Source: UBA8337 sp963932545
Lineage (GTDB): Bacteria > Pseudomonadota > Alphaproteobacteria > RS24
Direction of reading: 5' to 3'
NCBI GenBank assembly: GCA_963932545.1
Contig: CAWVRH010000003.1
Span: forward strand, 62,001-126,000
Length of the DNA stretch: 64,000 bases
Shown: piece after piece, positions 50,058 through 59,070 of the stretch
Layout: each line of letters starts with the position of its first letter
Numbering within the stretch: the first letter of the stretch is position 1
Position numbers and translations under genes: made by a program
The notes under the pieces: model-generated
Databases searched by the model: none
What the model was told of the DNA's origin: nothing
Seen by the model: the letters and a program-made list of their open reading frames with translations, nothing else

Positions 50058-50591
50058 ATGCAATCTCAACTCATAAGAATTCTCACGCGCCTCAGTGCGC
50101 GCTTGGTGCAGCGCAATATATTGCTCGCAAGCGGGCTTTGTATGGTGGCTTGTATGTTCGGTTTTCAATGGCTTAAAACGCAGCTTGGCGCCCCGATGCT
50201 GGATGAGTTGCAAGGCTATGACCAAATAGCCCTGCGCGAGCATTTGTTGCTCTATGGGGAAAGCGGACGTGTACTGCATGCCCGCTTTACCTTGAGCTTG
50301 GATATGGTGTTTCCGCTTGTCTATGGCGCTTTTTTTGGCGGGCTATTGGCGGTTATGGCACCGCGGGCTTGGGCGCCCTTCAGCCCGTTGGCCGTGCTGG
50401 CGGTGATGCTGCTGGATGTGGTGGAAAACATTCAACTGACAGGCTTGCTGTATGGATTTCCCAACCTCAGCGAGGCGCAAATCCAAATGGCCAGCCAAAC
50501 GACACAGGCCAAGTTTTTAGCTATACAATTTATGTTTCTATGGCTTCTGGGGCTAACGGTGTGGCGACTTTATAAACGCTTTCGGCGTTAA
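50058..50591 (+). CDS. Integral membrane protein of unknown function
   Basis: 177 residues with four predicted helices (about 21-40, 76-96, 104-124, 150-170). The motif LLDVVENIQLTG in helix 3 is the only distinctive one. No family recognised. It starts 107 bases from the divergent HAD gene and overlaps the 3' end of yciB by 4 bases. Confidence 0.7.
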   Translation: MQSQLIRILTRLSARLVQRNILLASGLCMVACMFGFQWLKTQLGAPMLDELQGYDQIALREHLLLYGESGRVLHARFTLSLDMVFPLVYGAFFGGLLAVMAPRAWAPFSPLAVLAVMLLDVVENIQLTGLLYGFPNLSEAQIQMASQTTQAKFLAIQFMFLWLLGLTVWRLYKRFRR

Positions 50592-51202
50592 TCTTTCGCG
50601 GCATCTTCGCGCATTTCGGAGGCTTGTTGGCGCCGCCCGCGCAAGGTTAGGGGCAGTTGCACGAGCATAAATAAGCCCGTCGCAGGCGCCATAATAAACA
50701 CACGGAAAAGCACCCAAGCATCATCGCTCAAGGCTCGCCATGCCACTTCATTGGCCAGCGCGGCGGCGGCAAAAAACAGGCCCCAGCGGAGCGATAGCGA
50801 AAACCAGACTTTCTCTGGCAGGTCGAATTGTGCGTGAAAGAAAACCTTCATCATGGCACTACCGCGCAAAGCCCCAAGCAGAAGCACAAAAGCAAAAGCC
50901 CCAGAAAATAAGCTCGGTTGTATTTTAATATAGGTTTTGGTTTCTGCCAAAATGGAAGCCAAAGTTAGCAGCGCAGCAATGCTGGTTGCGAAAAGGGCAA
51001 AGCGTGCCAAGCGTCTCTCGAGTATCCAAGTGACGCTGATGAGCAAAGCCGAAGCGCCGACAGACGCCCCGGCCGCTGCATAGAGGCCAAAATATTGGTT
51101 GATGGTGAAGAAGGCTGCCAGTGGAGCAATCTCGCTAAACATCGAGAGGAAGCGCATTTTTGGACGCGCTTCCCCTAATTTTTTTTGGTCCGTCATACGC
51201 AT
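50588..51202 (-). CDS. yciB: YciB/IspA-type inner-membrane septation protein
   Basis: 204 residues with about six hydrophobic helices. EIAPLAAFFTINQYFGLYAA, ETKTYIKIQPSLFSGAFA and LPEKVWFSLSLRWGLFFA match the intracellular septation protein A pattern. YciB is a cell-envelope protein tied to division and septum formation. The start overlaps the MFS stop (TAATG), so the two are coupled. Confidence 0.82.
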   Translation of the reverse strand: MRMTDQKKLGEARPKMRFLSMFSEIAPLAAFFTINQYFGLYAAAGASVGASALLISVTWILERRLARFALFATSIAALLTLASILAETKTYIKIQPSLFSGAFAFVLLLGALRGSAMMKVFFHAQFDLPEKVWFSLSLRWGLFFAAAALANEVAWRALSDDAWVLFRVFIMAPATGLFMLVQLPLTLRGRRQQASEMREDAAKD

Positions 51203-52482
51203 TAACCCTCAGTGATTAAGTCATCCTTCAAGTGGCGACCGGCGATGAAATAATGCCACGCCGCCCATAAGTTCACGAGTGAGCAAATAAGTAGGGCATA
51301 GCGCAGGCTCTCTTGGCCGTATCTGTCCGACAATAAATCAGACACGATGCCGACAAATTGCGGGCCTAAGCCAAGGCCGATGATGTTCAAGATGAACAGT
51401 AAAATACCGGCCGCGACAGCGCGCATCCGCAATTCGGATATGCCCTGGGTTTGGCTGAACGTCGTCGCTTGATAAAAATTGCCCAAGATGACAGGAACAA
51501 TCATTGCCAATAGCACCATCGTCGAATCGGTTGCCGTATAGACGAAGATATTAAACGGGAAGATGATTAGCAGGGCGATAGCGGTAATCCAAAGAAACCA
51601 TTTTGGGTCTTTGGCGCCAAATTTATCTGCCATATAGCCGCCTAGCGCAATACCTATGCCGCCAGCCACGCCCAAGATAAGGCCAAACCAAGTGCCAATC
51701 TCGCCCGTGCCCATGCCGAAGGAACGGATTAGGAAAGAGGGCGCCCACGTAATAAAGCCATACCCCACGAAGGCCGTAAGAGCGGCGGCGAAGGACATGT
51801 GTCGAAACGATTTTTTGGCCCATAAAAAACTCAAGGTCTCGCGAACGGTTGGTTGTTCGCCAGTATCGACACGCCCCTCCGCTAGGCCGCGAGGCGGCTC
51901 GGTGAGGGTAAAGCGCGTAATGAGTGCCAGCAAAATGCCCGGAACCCCAACTAGGAAAAACGCGACCCGCCATCCATATAATTCGTTGATCCAGCCGCCC
52001 GCGAAAAGTCCAAACATAATGCCAAAGGGAATGCCGAGAGAATAAATCCCCAAAGCTGTGGCGCGCTTTTCGGCTGGATAATAATCAGCAATCATCGAGT
52101 GAGCAGGGGGTGAGCAACCGGCTTCGCCGATGCCCACGCCGATGCGCGCGGCCAGCAGATGCCAGAAGTTTTGCGCCAACCCCGAAAGGGCGGTGAAAAC
52201 ACTCCAGATACCCAAAGCGCCAGCAATCAGGTTGCGGCGGTTGGTGCGGTCTGCGAAACGCGCAATGGGAATACCTAAGGTTGCGTAGAACATGGCAAAG
52301 GCAAAACCCGTGAGCATGCCCATAGCTGTATCCGACAGCCCCAGCTCAGACTTCACAGGCTCCAACAATATCGACAGAATTTGGCGGTCAATAAAATTAA
52401 AAGTGTAGATCACCACAAGAATGGCCAACGCGTAGTGACGGCCTTTGTAGATTGGATCTGTTTCGATTGTGGTGCTGGACAT
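51202..52482 (-). CDS. Spinster-like MFS transporter
   Basis: 426 residues, 12 transmembrane helices. N-terminal MFS signature NFIDRQILSILLEPVKSEL and the loop GIPIARFADRTNRR; RIGVGIGEAGCSPPAHSMI is characteristic of the spinster group. Relatives carry sphingolipids or hydrophobic organic acids; the bacterial members often adjoin catabolic clusters. Divergent from the dehydrogenase-like gene with a candidate operator between. Confidence 0.88.
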   Translation of the reverse strand: MSSTTIETDPIYKGRHYALAILVVIYTFNFIDRQILSILLEPVKSELGLSDTAMGMLTGFAFAMFYATLGIPIARFADRTNRRNLIAGALGIWSVFTALSGLAQNFWHLLAARIGVGIGEAGCSPPAHSMIADYYPAEKRATALGIYSLGIPFGIMFGLFAGGWINELYGWRVAFFLVGVPGILLALITRFTLTEPPRGLAEGRVDTGEQPTVRETLSFLWAKKSFRHMSFAAALTAFVGYGFITWAPSFLIRSFGMGTGEIGTWFGLILGVAGGIGIALGGYMADKFGAKDPKWFLWITAIALLIIFPFNIFVYTATDSTMVLLAMIVPVILGNFYQATTFSQTQGISELRMRAVAAGILLFILNIIGLGLGPQFVGIVSDLLSDRYGQESLRYALLICSLVNLWAAWHYFIAGRHLKDDLITEG

Positions 52483-52573
52483 GAGGCTCCTCCCAAAGCA
52501 GTGGATGGACAGAGCCTAACAAACGCCACGTAAAAGAAAAGTCCAAATATGAGTTAAATGCGCACCTCAAGCC

Positions 52574-52601
52574 TTGCATGTAAAAGCGCGTGGTTTACAT
52601 T
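52574..52601. promoter_or_regulatory. Inverted-repeat operator overlapping a promoter
   Basis: ATGTAAA (52578-52584) and TTTACAT (52594-52600) are perfect 7-bp inverted repeats with a 9-base spacer, a shape typical of TetR-family operators. A promoter-like pair TTGCAT (52574-52579) and TACATT (52596-52601), 16 apart, is overlapped by it. It lies in the 175-base gap between divergent genes (MFS; dehydrogenase-like). Confidence 0.6.
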
Positions 52602-52657
52602 CGGTACCAGCATAAAAAGGTTCGGGCATACCGCCCATAATTTTTCGGGAGACAGAG

Positions 52658-53851
52658 ATGAGTAATAGAGATTTTGATATTGTGGTTTATGGCGCCAGCG
52701 GCTTTACCGGACGTTTGGTAGCCGAATATATGCACAAACAGTATGGCCGTACGGTCAACTGGGCGATGGCAGGGCGCAGCGAAACCAAACTTGCGCAAGT
52801 GCGCGACGAAATGGGCATCTCCCAAGACACCCCCCTCGTGGTGGCCGATGCAGACGATGCTGCTTCGCTAAAAGCCATGGCGGAAAATACCAAAGTATTG
52901 CTGACCACGGTTGGCCCTTACCAATTATACGGCTCCCCAGTGGTCGCCGCGTGTGCCGCCGCGGGCACGGATTACGTCGACCTCAGCGGAGAGCCAGGTT
53001 GGATGCACGAAATGATTGGCGCGCATGACGCCGCTGCCAAAGCCTCGGGCGCGCGTATTGTTCATAGCTGCGGCTTCGATTCCATTCCGTTTGATATGGG
53101 CGTCTATTTTTTGCAGAAAAACGCGCAAGAAAAACTGGGCACCCATTGCAACCAAGTGCGCGGACGCGTGCGCGCCATGAACGGCGAGTTTTCAGGCGGC
53201 ACGGCCGCTTCGTTGAACGCGACGATGGCCGCTTTGGGCAAGAACCCAGAGCTACTGAAAGTTCTAGCCAATCCATTTTCTCTCGCCATTACCGCCAAGG
53301 GCACCCATCAGGGGCCAGAGCAACCAGCCGATAATGTGATTTATGAAGATGAAATGACCGGCATGTGGGTCGCGCCCTTTATCATGGCGGCGATCAATAC
53401 GAAAAACGTGCATCGCTCGAACGCCCTCCTCGGCCATGCCTATGGCGAAGACTTTAAATATGACGAGATGATGGTGACGGGCGCTGGCGAAGAAGGCAAA
53501 GCCATGGCTGAGTTTATGGCAGGCCATAATCCCTTGGTCGGCGAGGGGGTTCCCCAGCCTGGCGAAGGCCCCGATAAGGCGTCGCGTGAGGCGGGTAATT
53601 ATGATGTCTTGTTTATCGGTCTGACTGGCGATGGCCAACGCATTGAAGCCAGTGTCGGCGGCGACCTGGACCCAGGCTATGGCTCAACCTCCAAAATGCT
53701 GGCCGAAAGCGCTATGTGCTTATTGCGCGAATGTTCGGCGCAAAATGGCGGCGTGGGCGGTGGTATTTACACCCCAGCACCCGCCATGGGCGAGGCTTTA
53801 ATCAAGCGCCTTTGCGATAATGCGGGCCTGTATTTCAAGCTCGAAGGCTAA
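52658..53851 (+). CDS. Saccharopine dehydrogenase-like / trans-acting enoyl reductase family oxidoreductase
   Basis: 397 residues. An N-terminal NAD(P)-binding Rossmann fold (IVVYGASGFTGRLVAEYM) is followed by AAAGTDYVDLSGEPGW and HSCGFDSIPFDMGVYF, the marks of the family that includes the mycobacterial trans-acting enoyl reductase. Lysine metabolism is unlikely: these proteins usually work on lipids. Candidate TetR-type operator upstream; esterase and GST downstream in the same direction, so this may be an operon of three. Confidence 0.85.
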   Translation: MSNRDFDIVVYGASGFTGRLVAEYMHKQYGRTVNWAMAGRSETKLAQVRDEMGISQDTPLVVADADDAASLKAMAENTKVLLTTVGPYQLYGSPVVAACAAAGTDYVDLSGEPGWMHEMIGAHDAAAKASGARIVHSCGFDSIPFDMGVYFLQKNAQEKLGTHCNQVRGRVRAMNGEFSGGTAASLNATMAALGKNPELLKVLANPFSLAITAKGTHQGPEQPADNVIYEDEMTGMWVAPFIMAAINTKNVHRSNALLGHAYGEDFKYDEMMVTGAGEEGKAMAEFMAGHNPLVGEGVPQPGEGPDKASREAGNYDVLFIGLTGDGQRIEASVGGDLDPGYGSTSKMLAESAMCLLRECSAQNGGVGGGIYTPAPAMGEALIKRLCDNAGLYFKLEG

Positions 53852-53876
53852 GCTAAACCCATTGGAGGCCGGCGAT

Positions 53877-54857
53877 ATGGCAGTTTCAAAATATGTCGAT
53901 CCAGATTTAATTCCCGGACTTGAGCGCTTAAAAGCTCTGGTGGGGGACGGTCTGGATGTCGCAAATGATTTGGAGACATCGCGCGTAAATTCAAATGCGC
54001 GCGATGAAACCCTTATCGAAGCCTTGCAGATACCGGACACGATTTCCCAAGAGACGCTTGTGTGTCCGGCACAAGAAGACCAGCCAAGCGTGGATATGCG
54101 CGTTATGTATCCGCGCGAAGCAACGGCGCCCATGCCCCTGTTTTATTGGATGCATGGCGGCGGCTATGTTTTGGGCACGGCCAAACAGGGTGACTTATTC
54201 ACCCTCACGGCGGCGCAACAATTGGGTTGTTTCGCAGCTTCCGTCGACTATCGACTGGCGCCTGAAGCGGCTTATCCAGAGCCTTTGGACGATTGCTATC
54301 GCGGGCTGAAATATCTGCTCGACCATGCGGACGACTTTAATATTGACCCCATGCGGGTGATTATTGGTGGTGTCAGTGCGGGCGGTGGTTTGGCGGCTGG
54401 GCTGGGGCTTTTGGTGCGCGACCGCGCTGAATTTTCGCTGCTTGGCCAAGTGCTGCTCTATCCGATGTTGGACGATCGCAACGTAGAGCCAGCCAGCGAG
54501 ACGCTGAGCGATACTTTGGTCTGGAGCCGCAAGGCCAATCGATTTGGCTGGCAGTCCTATTTGGGCGAGGCTTTTGGCAGTCAAGACGTGCCGATTTATG
54601 CCGCGCCCGCTCGGGCCGAAGATTTATCGGGCCTGCCACCAACCTATATGCCGGTGGGGGACTTAGATTTGTTTTTGCAAGAAGACATCGCCTACGCTCA
54701 AAAGCTGACGCAAGCTGGGGTGCCAACCCATTTTCACATTTATCCAGGCGCCTTTCATGGCTTTAACGGGTTTGTCGCCGGGGCACCGGTATCGCAGCAC
54801 TGCAACCAAGAGATTTTCACTTTCGTTGGGAAACTCTTGGCAGAAGCGGCTAGGTAA
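53877..54857 (+). CDS. Alpha/beta hydrolase, hormone-sensitive-lipase family
   Basis: 326 residues from ATG 53877, eight bases after GGAGG; a longer in-frame start overlaps the preceding gene and lacks such a site. Oxyanion-hole HGGG (93-96), nucleophile S167 in GGVSAGG, acid D264 in GDLDLF and base H294 in GAFHGF form the full catalytic set. Esterase on short or medium acyl esters (family knowledge). Start 25 bases after the dehydrogenase-like gene. Confidence 0.9.
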   Translation: MAVSKYVDPDLIPGLERLKALVGDGLDVANDLETSRVNSNARDETLIEALQIPDTISQETLVCPAQEDQPSVDMRVMYPREATAPMPLFYWMHGGGYVLGTAKQGDLFTLTAAQQLGCFAASVDYRLAPEAAYPEPLDDCYRGLKYLLDHADDFNIDPMRVIIGGVSAGGGLAAGLGLLVRDRAEFSLLGQVLLYPMLDDRNVEPASETLSDTLVWSRKANRFGWQSYLGEAFGSQDVPIYAAPARAEDLSGLPPTYMPVGDLDLFLQEDIAYAQKLTQAGVPTHFHIYPGAFHGFNGFVAGAPVSQHCNQEIFTFVGKLLAEAAR

Positions 54858-54868
54858 GGAAACGCGAC

Positions 54869-55510
54869 ATGCCCGTTCAATTGACGCTTTACGGCCCTAC
54901 AGTTTCTACTTTCACCCGCATTTGTGCCATCGTGGCCGCCGAGGCGGGGGTTGCTTGGGAGATTATCCCAACGGGCTCTGGCTCCAAAGAGATGGCCGAG
55001 CATCACCCTTTCATGCGCTCGCCAGCTGCGTATATAGATGATTTGCATTTTTACGAGACGCCCGCCATTTGCAGCTATCTCGACCGCGCCCATAATGGTG
55101 GCGCCCTGCATCCCGTCTCGCTCGAGGGCCAAGCGCGCATGTGGCAATGGGCCAATGTGGCCGCGCATTATGTGTTTCCCATTACCGAAGAGCGCTTGGT
55201 TTTGCCGCGCGTCGTGGCCCCATTGATGGGCCGCGCGCCAGACGAAAAATTAATCGCCGATGCTTTGCCCGTCATTCGCTATCACCTCGGCGTGGTGGAA
55301 GCGCGTCTGCAAGACGCCGCGTTTTTGGCCGGTGCGGATTATTCTTTGGCCGATAGTTTTATGTATCCGGTAATCGAGGCCACCTGCGCAGCCCCCGAAG
55401 GGGCCGCGATGGTGGCGGATCTGCCAGCTTTGAAAGCTTGGCTAGAGGCCTTGCGCCAGCGCCCCGCCATCCGCGAGACGGCTTGGCCAGACACAAGTCA
55501 GATGGTCTAG
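54869..55510 (+). CDS. Glutathione S-transferase family protein
   Basis: 213 residues. Thioredoxin-like N-domain (1-78) opening LTLYGPTVSTFTRICAIV, with the SxxT-type active-site region and the ETPAICSYLDRAH glutathione-binding helix. All-helical C-domain (90-205) with DYSLADSFMYPVI. Role in conjugation or isomerisation of hydrophobic intermediates is likely; substrate unknown. Twelve bases after the esterase. Confidence 0.88.
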   Translation: MPVQLTLYGPTVSTFTRICAIVAAEAGVAWEIIPTGSGSKEMAEHHPFMRSPAAYIDDLHFYETPAICSYLDRAHNGGALHPVSLEGQARMWQWANVAAHYVFPITEERLVLPRVVAPLMGRAPDEKLIADALPVIRYHLGVVEARLQDAAFLAGADYSLADSFMYPVIEATCAAPEGAAMVADLPALKAWLEALRQRPAIRETAWPDTSQMV

Positions 55511-55511
55511 C

Positions 55512-56486
55512 TTAAAGCGCTGCGATTTGCGCTGCTGTGGTTTCCCAAAGGCGTTGGGCGATCTCTTGATCGGCGGCCCAAGGGCGAACCCCGTCCATGG
55601 CGGGGCTATCGGCGGCCACGGCTTCTGCCACATTACAATCATTGCAATAAAGCCCGCCTAACCCCTCAAGCTTGGGAGAGGTGGCGGCCCATAACGTTGT
55701 GCTGGCGCCAACCGATGGGGATTTAAATCCAGCGGCGGCCAAGTCTGACGGGCTGCCGTCTTCTTTGGTCCAGCCAAGCGCAACCATTTCTTCATTGGCC
55801 AAATGGCGCTGTAAAGGTGTGAAAATACCGCCCGGATGGACGGAGAAAGCGCGGATGCCTTTGTCTTTGCCACGGCGGTCTAGCTCGACAGCCAGCAGAG
55901 CTTTGGCGGTTTTCGATTGGCCATAGGAGGGCCATTTTTCGTAAACGCGGTTTTCATAATGCATGTCGTCAAAGTCAATGCCGCCAATGCGGTGGCCGAT
56001 GGACGACAGGGTAACCACGCGCGCACCTTGGGCGGCTTCGAGTGCGCCCATGAGTTTGTTGATGAGCGCGAAGTGACCAAAATGATTGACCCCGATTTGG
56101 CTTTCAAAGCCTTGCGCGGTTTTCTCGAACGGGCAGGCCATAATGCCCGCATTGCAAATCAGCAGGTCGAGCTTTTTATGGCGGCTTAAAAAGTCATCGC
56201 CGAATTTTTCAACGGAGTTTAAATCCGACAAATCCATTTTGTCGATATGGTCGGCGCTCACCGCGCCATCCAAGGCTTTGCGCGCCCGGTCGATATCGCG
56301 GCCTGGCGTATGCACATGGGCGCCCGCGCTCACGAGCGCTTTCACGGTTTCAAAGCCGATGCCGGAATAGCCGCCGGTTACCATCACGGTTTTGCCCGAG
56401 AGGTCGAGGCCCGCCACAACTTCCTGGGCTTCCGGGGTGGGGTGGATGCCGCTATCGATTGGTTTTTGATCTGCTGAAACGCTCAT
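55512..56486 (-). CDS. SDR-family oxidoreductase (retinol-dehydrogenase-like)
   Basis: 324 residues. Cofactor motif VTGGYSGIGFETV, NAGIM, catalytic Ser in LSSIGHRIGG and YxxxK in YGQSKTAKALL. The length and the C-terminal extension match the WW-domain oxidoreductase/retinol dehydrogenase-like SDRs. Converges on the GST gene (1 base between stops). Divergent from the second SDR across a gap with mirrored promoters. Confidence 0.88.
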   Translation of the reverse strand: MSVSADQKPIDSGIHPTPEAQEVVAGLDLSGKTVMVTGGYSGIGFETVKALVSAGAHVHTPGRDIDRARKALDGAVSADHIDKMDLSDLNSVEKFGDDFLSRHKKLDLLICNAGIMACPFEKTAQGFESQIGVNHFGHFALINKLMGALEAAQGARVVTLSSIGHRIGGIDFDDMHYENRVYEKWPSYGQSKTAKALLAVELDRRGKDKGIRAFSVHPGGIFTPLQRHLANEEMVALGWTKEDGSPSDLAAAGFKSPSVGASTTLWAATSPKLEGLGGLYCNDCNVAEAVAADSPAMDGVRPWAADQEIAQRLWETTAAQIAAL

Positions 56487-56525
56487 AAAGCTCTCCTTAT
56501 TGATTTGGTTTCGAAGCTAGCGACA

Positions 56526-56621
56526 AGTATGGCAAACGCTGGCGGTAAGTCAAACGGCCCGTAAGGGCGCATCAAGGCCGCTTCGTGAGGTGTTTGACTT
56601 ATGGCGGGCGGGGCTTAAGAT
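56526..56621. promoter_or_regulatory. Mirrored divergent promoters sharing a 10-bp inverted repeat
   Basis: TAAGTCAAAC (56546-56555) and GTTTGACTTA (56592-56601) are perfect inverted repeats 36 bases apart. Each contains TTGACT facing outwards, with a -10-like box 16 bases on: TAAGAT (56616-56621) for the plus-strand SDR and CATACT (minus strand, 56531-56526) for the other. The identity extends past the -35 hexamers, suggesting a common regulator. Confidence 0.6.
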
Positions 56622-56642
56622 TTGGCTCAAAGGGAGAAAACC

Positions 56643-57425
56643 ATGCAAGCCTATCAACCATTAAGCCGTTCCATCGCGGGACGCATCGCCATTGTTACCG
56701 GAGCCGCCAGCGGTATGGGACGCGCCACAGCGCACCTATTGGCTAGCGAGGGCGCCCATGTGGCCGTTACCGATTTGGACCTAGACGCGTGCCAGCGTGT
56801 GGTTGACGAGATTGAAGCGGCAGGTTTTTCGACGACCAAAGCCTGGGCCATGGACATGGCGGACGCGGGCGCGATTGCAACTTGCGTGGGCGAGATTACC
56901 AGCCATTTTGGTGGCTTGGATGTTTTGGTCAACAATGCTGGCTTCTCGATGATTGCCAATATTGATGATGCGGCTTACTTGCAAAGCTGGGAGAAATCTC
57001 TGGCTGTGATGTTGGAGGGCCCGCAAATCTTAATTCGCCAAGCCCTGTCTCATTTACGAAACTCCGACGCGGCGCGCATTGTGAACATTGCCTCGACCGA
57101 AGGTCTGGGCGGCAGTGCTGGCAGCTCGCCTTATACGGCGGCCAAACATGGGCTCATCGGCCTGACCAAAAGCCTGGCGGTGGAACTGGGCAAAGAGGGC
57201 ATTACCGTCAATGCGGTTTGCCCAGGCCCCATTCATACGGGCATTACCGAGCTTATTCCGGATGACCATAAGGCCACTTTCGCCCATCGCCGCACGGCCT
57301 TGCGCCGCTATGGCCGGCCCGAGGAAGTGGCGCATGTGACTTTGTCTTTATGTTTGCCAGCTTCCAGTTATGTCACGGGCGTAGCCATTCCCGTCGATGG
57401 CGGCATGCGCGCTAGAAATAACTAG
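56643..57425 (+). CDS. SDR-family oxidoreductase (3-hydroxyacid/FabG-like)
   Basis: 260 residues from ATG 56643, behind AAGGGAGAAAACC; the earlier in-frame TTG (56622) overlaps the promoter. Rossmann motif TGAASGMG (19-26), NNAG (97-100), catalytic S151, Y164, K168 in YTAAK. C-terminal VTGVAIPVDGGMRA is the common FabG-like ending. Substrate unknown. The stop codon is inside a 9-bp inverted repeat. Confidence 0.9.
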   Translation: MQAYQPLSRSIAGRIAIVTGAASGMGRATAHLLASEGAHVAVTDLDLDACQRVVDEIEAAGFSTTKAWAMDMADAGAIATCVGEITSHFGGLDVLVNNAGFSMIANIDDAAYLQSWEKSLAVMLEGPQILIRQALSHLRNSDAARIVNIASTEGLGGSAGSSPYTAAKHGLIGLTKSLAVELGKEGITVNAVCPGPIHTGITELIPDDHKATFAHRRTALRRYGRPEEVAHVTLSLCLPASSYVTGVAIPVDGGMRARNN

Positions 57426-57430
57426 CGCGC
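57407..57430. terminator. Inverted repeat across the SDR stop codon
   Basis: GCGCGCTAG (57407-57415), loop AAATAA, CTAGCGCGC (57422-57430), a perfect 9-bp stem. There is no T-run. It lies between convergent genes and may stop or protect both transcripts. Confidence 0.5.
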
Positions 57431-57449
57431 CTACCGCTGCATCGTCTGG

Positions 57450-58532
57450 CTACCAGGCTTTTTGATAGCCCAGCGTCAGCGTATCTTGGTGTTCCATTTG
57501 CACGCCATTGGCTTTTTGATGAATGGCGCTTGTCCACTCCAAGGCCAAGCGGTGGCCAGCCCAAATGCCATGCTGCCCGACGACATTAAACCCGACGGAG
57601 AGGTGGGCCAATTCCCCGCCCGTGAAATTAGTTTGCGCGCTGGGCACGGGTAATGTGATGGCGCTGTCGGTACCGCGCAGGTGGTCTTGATAGCTGGCAT
57701 CAAGGCGCGCCGAGGCGCTGACAAAAGAAGCCAGACGACGCGACACCCAGCCTTGTACAAGGGCCTTATCGCCCAAGCGATAGCCTTGTGAATTATCCTC
57801 AAGGCGCGCCACCCCCGAGATTTGCCCGCCATAGCGCCACGCGCCGTGCGCGGCAGAATTAAAGGTCAGCGAGGGTTTGATATCATAAGTGCCAGAGCCA
57901 AGCTGCATGGGGTAAGGCAGGCGTTTGCCGCTGACGTGCTGGTTCATCGGCGTCAGCACGCGGCCCGTCTGTTTGATCGATCCCGTCGGGATAGACAGCG
58001 CCACCCCATATTGCCAAGTGCCCGCCAGCGCGCCTTTGGCGATGTCGCCCCCCGCCAGCAGAGCGCCCAGCGTGGTATCGCCCAGGCCTTCGCTTTGGCT
58101 GGTAAAGCTGCCAAGCAGGGCTTGGCTCATGGCGCCATAGGTGTTCAGCCGCATGCTGGTTTCATGCTGCATGGCCATGGCTAAAAAGGTGAGGTCATCA
58201 TTGGGCGCATACATAGCCCCGAGCATGGTCATTTTCATATCCATACTCTGGGGCACCACGCGCAATTGCGCGGGGCTACCATGCTGGTTGGGAAGCTGCA
58301 AAACTTGCGCGTCGGGTATCGAGCGCGTGCCTTGAAGGTTGCCTTGCATCGACATATCCATTTGGCGCCAGGATAGCATCCATTCGCCGGCTTTATGGCG
58401 ATGGTCGCCCATGACGCCAATCGGGGCATGGCCATCGGCGCGCGCGGCGCCATCTGCAAACGCAGGCGTTAGGGTTAAGGCTGGCGTGATGAGCAGCAGA
58501 GCGCCCATCCCTAATTTGGGTAAATAAGTCAT
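57450..58532 (-). CDS. Met/His-rich outer-membrane protein linked to metal handling
   Basis: 360 residues. Signal peptide ends near TPAFA. The mature N-terminus is rich in Met, His and Asp: HAPIGVMGDHRHKAGEWML, then RQMDMSMQGN and MDMKMTMLGAMYA. The rest alternates in short amphipathic strands and ends in a terminal aromatic W, as in outer-membrane barrels. It resembles uncharacterised proteins labelled transporter that accompany DUF2946 and copper genes. A role in copper binding or export is an inference. Confidence 0.7.
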   Translation of the reverse strand: MTYLPKLGMGALLLITPALTLTPAFADGAARADGHAPIGVMGDHRHKAGEWMLSWRQMDMSMQGNLQGTRSIPDAQVLQLPNQHGSPAQLRVVPQSMDMKMTMLGAMYAPNDDLTFLAMAMQHETSMRLNTYGAMSQALLGSFTSQSEGLGDTTLGALLAGGDIAKGALAGTWQYGVALSIPTGSIKQTGRVLTPMNQHVSGKRLPYPMQLGSGTYDIKPSLTFNSAAHGAWRYGGQISGVARLEDNSQGYRLGDKALVQGWVSRRLASFVSASARLDASYQDHLRGTDSAITLPVPSAQTNFTGGELAHLSVGFNVVGQHGIWAGHRLALEWTSAIHQKANGVQMEHQDTLTLGYQKAW

Positions 58533-58560
58533 ATATCTGTCCTGTTAACGAAAGGGAAAT

Positions 58561-58953
58561 TTAGGCAAAGACAGAGTGTGGCGGGGCCCTTGGCGCGGCA
58601 GAACTATCGAGGCGCAGCGCGTGGTGTGGCCAGCGAACCCAAGCCTTGGAGGCCAGGTTTGCGAGGCGAGGTGGGGAGACATGCAGGGTTTGCAAAACCG
58701 CGATGGGCGCGCTGGGGCAGCAATCGGCGCTCGGTCTGGCTTCGGCTTGCGTTTGCGGGCTTTCCACATAGACGGTTTCAAAGCCTTGCGAAGAGCAAAT
58801 CACATGCACATCGCCCACGCTATGACACGCAGAACTAAGGGCGGCATTGGTGAGCAGCCAAGTGGCAATGAAAAGATGGACGATACGCAAAATGAAACGG
58901 CTCTCGCAAAAGATAAGGGCTCGGTTAAGTAACGCGTTTGGCGGGCCGCGCAA
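58561..58953 (-). CDS. DUF2946-like small exported protein
   Basis: Up to 130 residues from TTG 58953; a second in-frame TTG at 58890 would put a short signal peptide (ATWLLTNAALSSA) close to the N-terminus and may be the true start. After the signal, ACHSVGDVHVICSSQG and DCCPSAPIAVLQ give the Cys/His pattern typical of DUF2946, small proteins found beside copper-response genes. It is 28 bases upstream of the Met/His-rich protein gene, so the two are probably an operon. Confidence 0.7.
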   Translation of the reverse strand: MRGPPNALLNRALIFCESRFILRIVHLFIATWLLTNAALSSACHSVGDVHVICSSQGFETVYVESPQTQAEARPSADCCPSAPIAVLQTLHVSPPRLANLASKAWVRWPHHALRLDSSAAPRAPPHSVFA

Positions 58954-59070
58954 AGCCCTAAAAGCCCAACTGGCCTTACCCGATGGTCCTTGCGCGATGG
59001 GCTTTGCGTGATGGCCATTTTGCCTGTATAAACCGCTCGAGAGTTATTTTACGAACAAGGATTCATCTGC

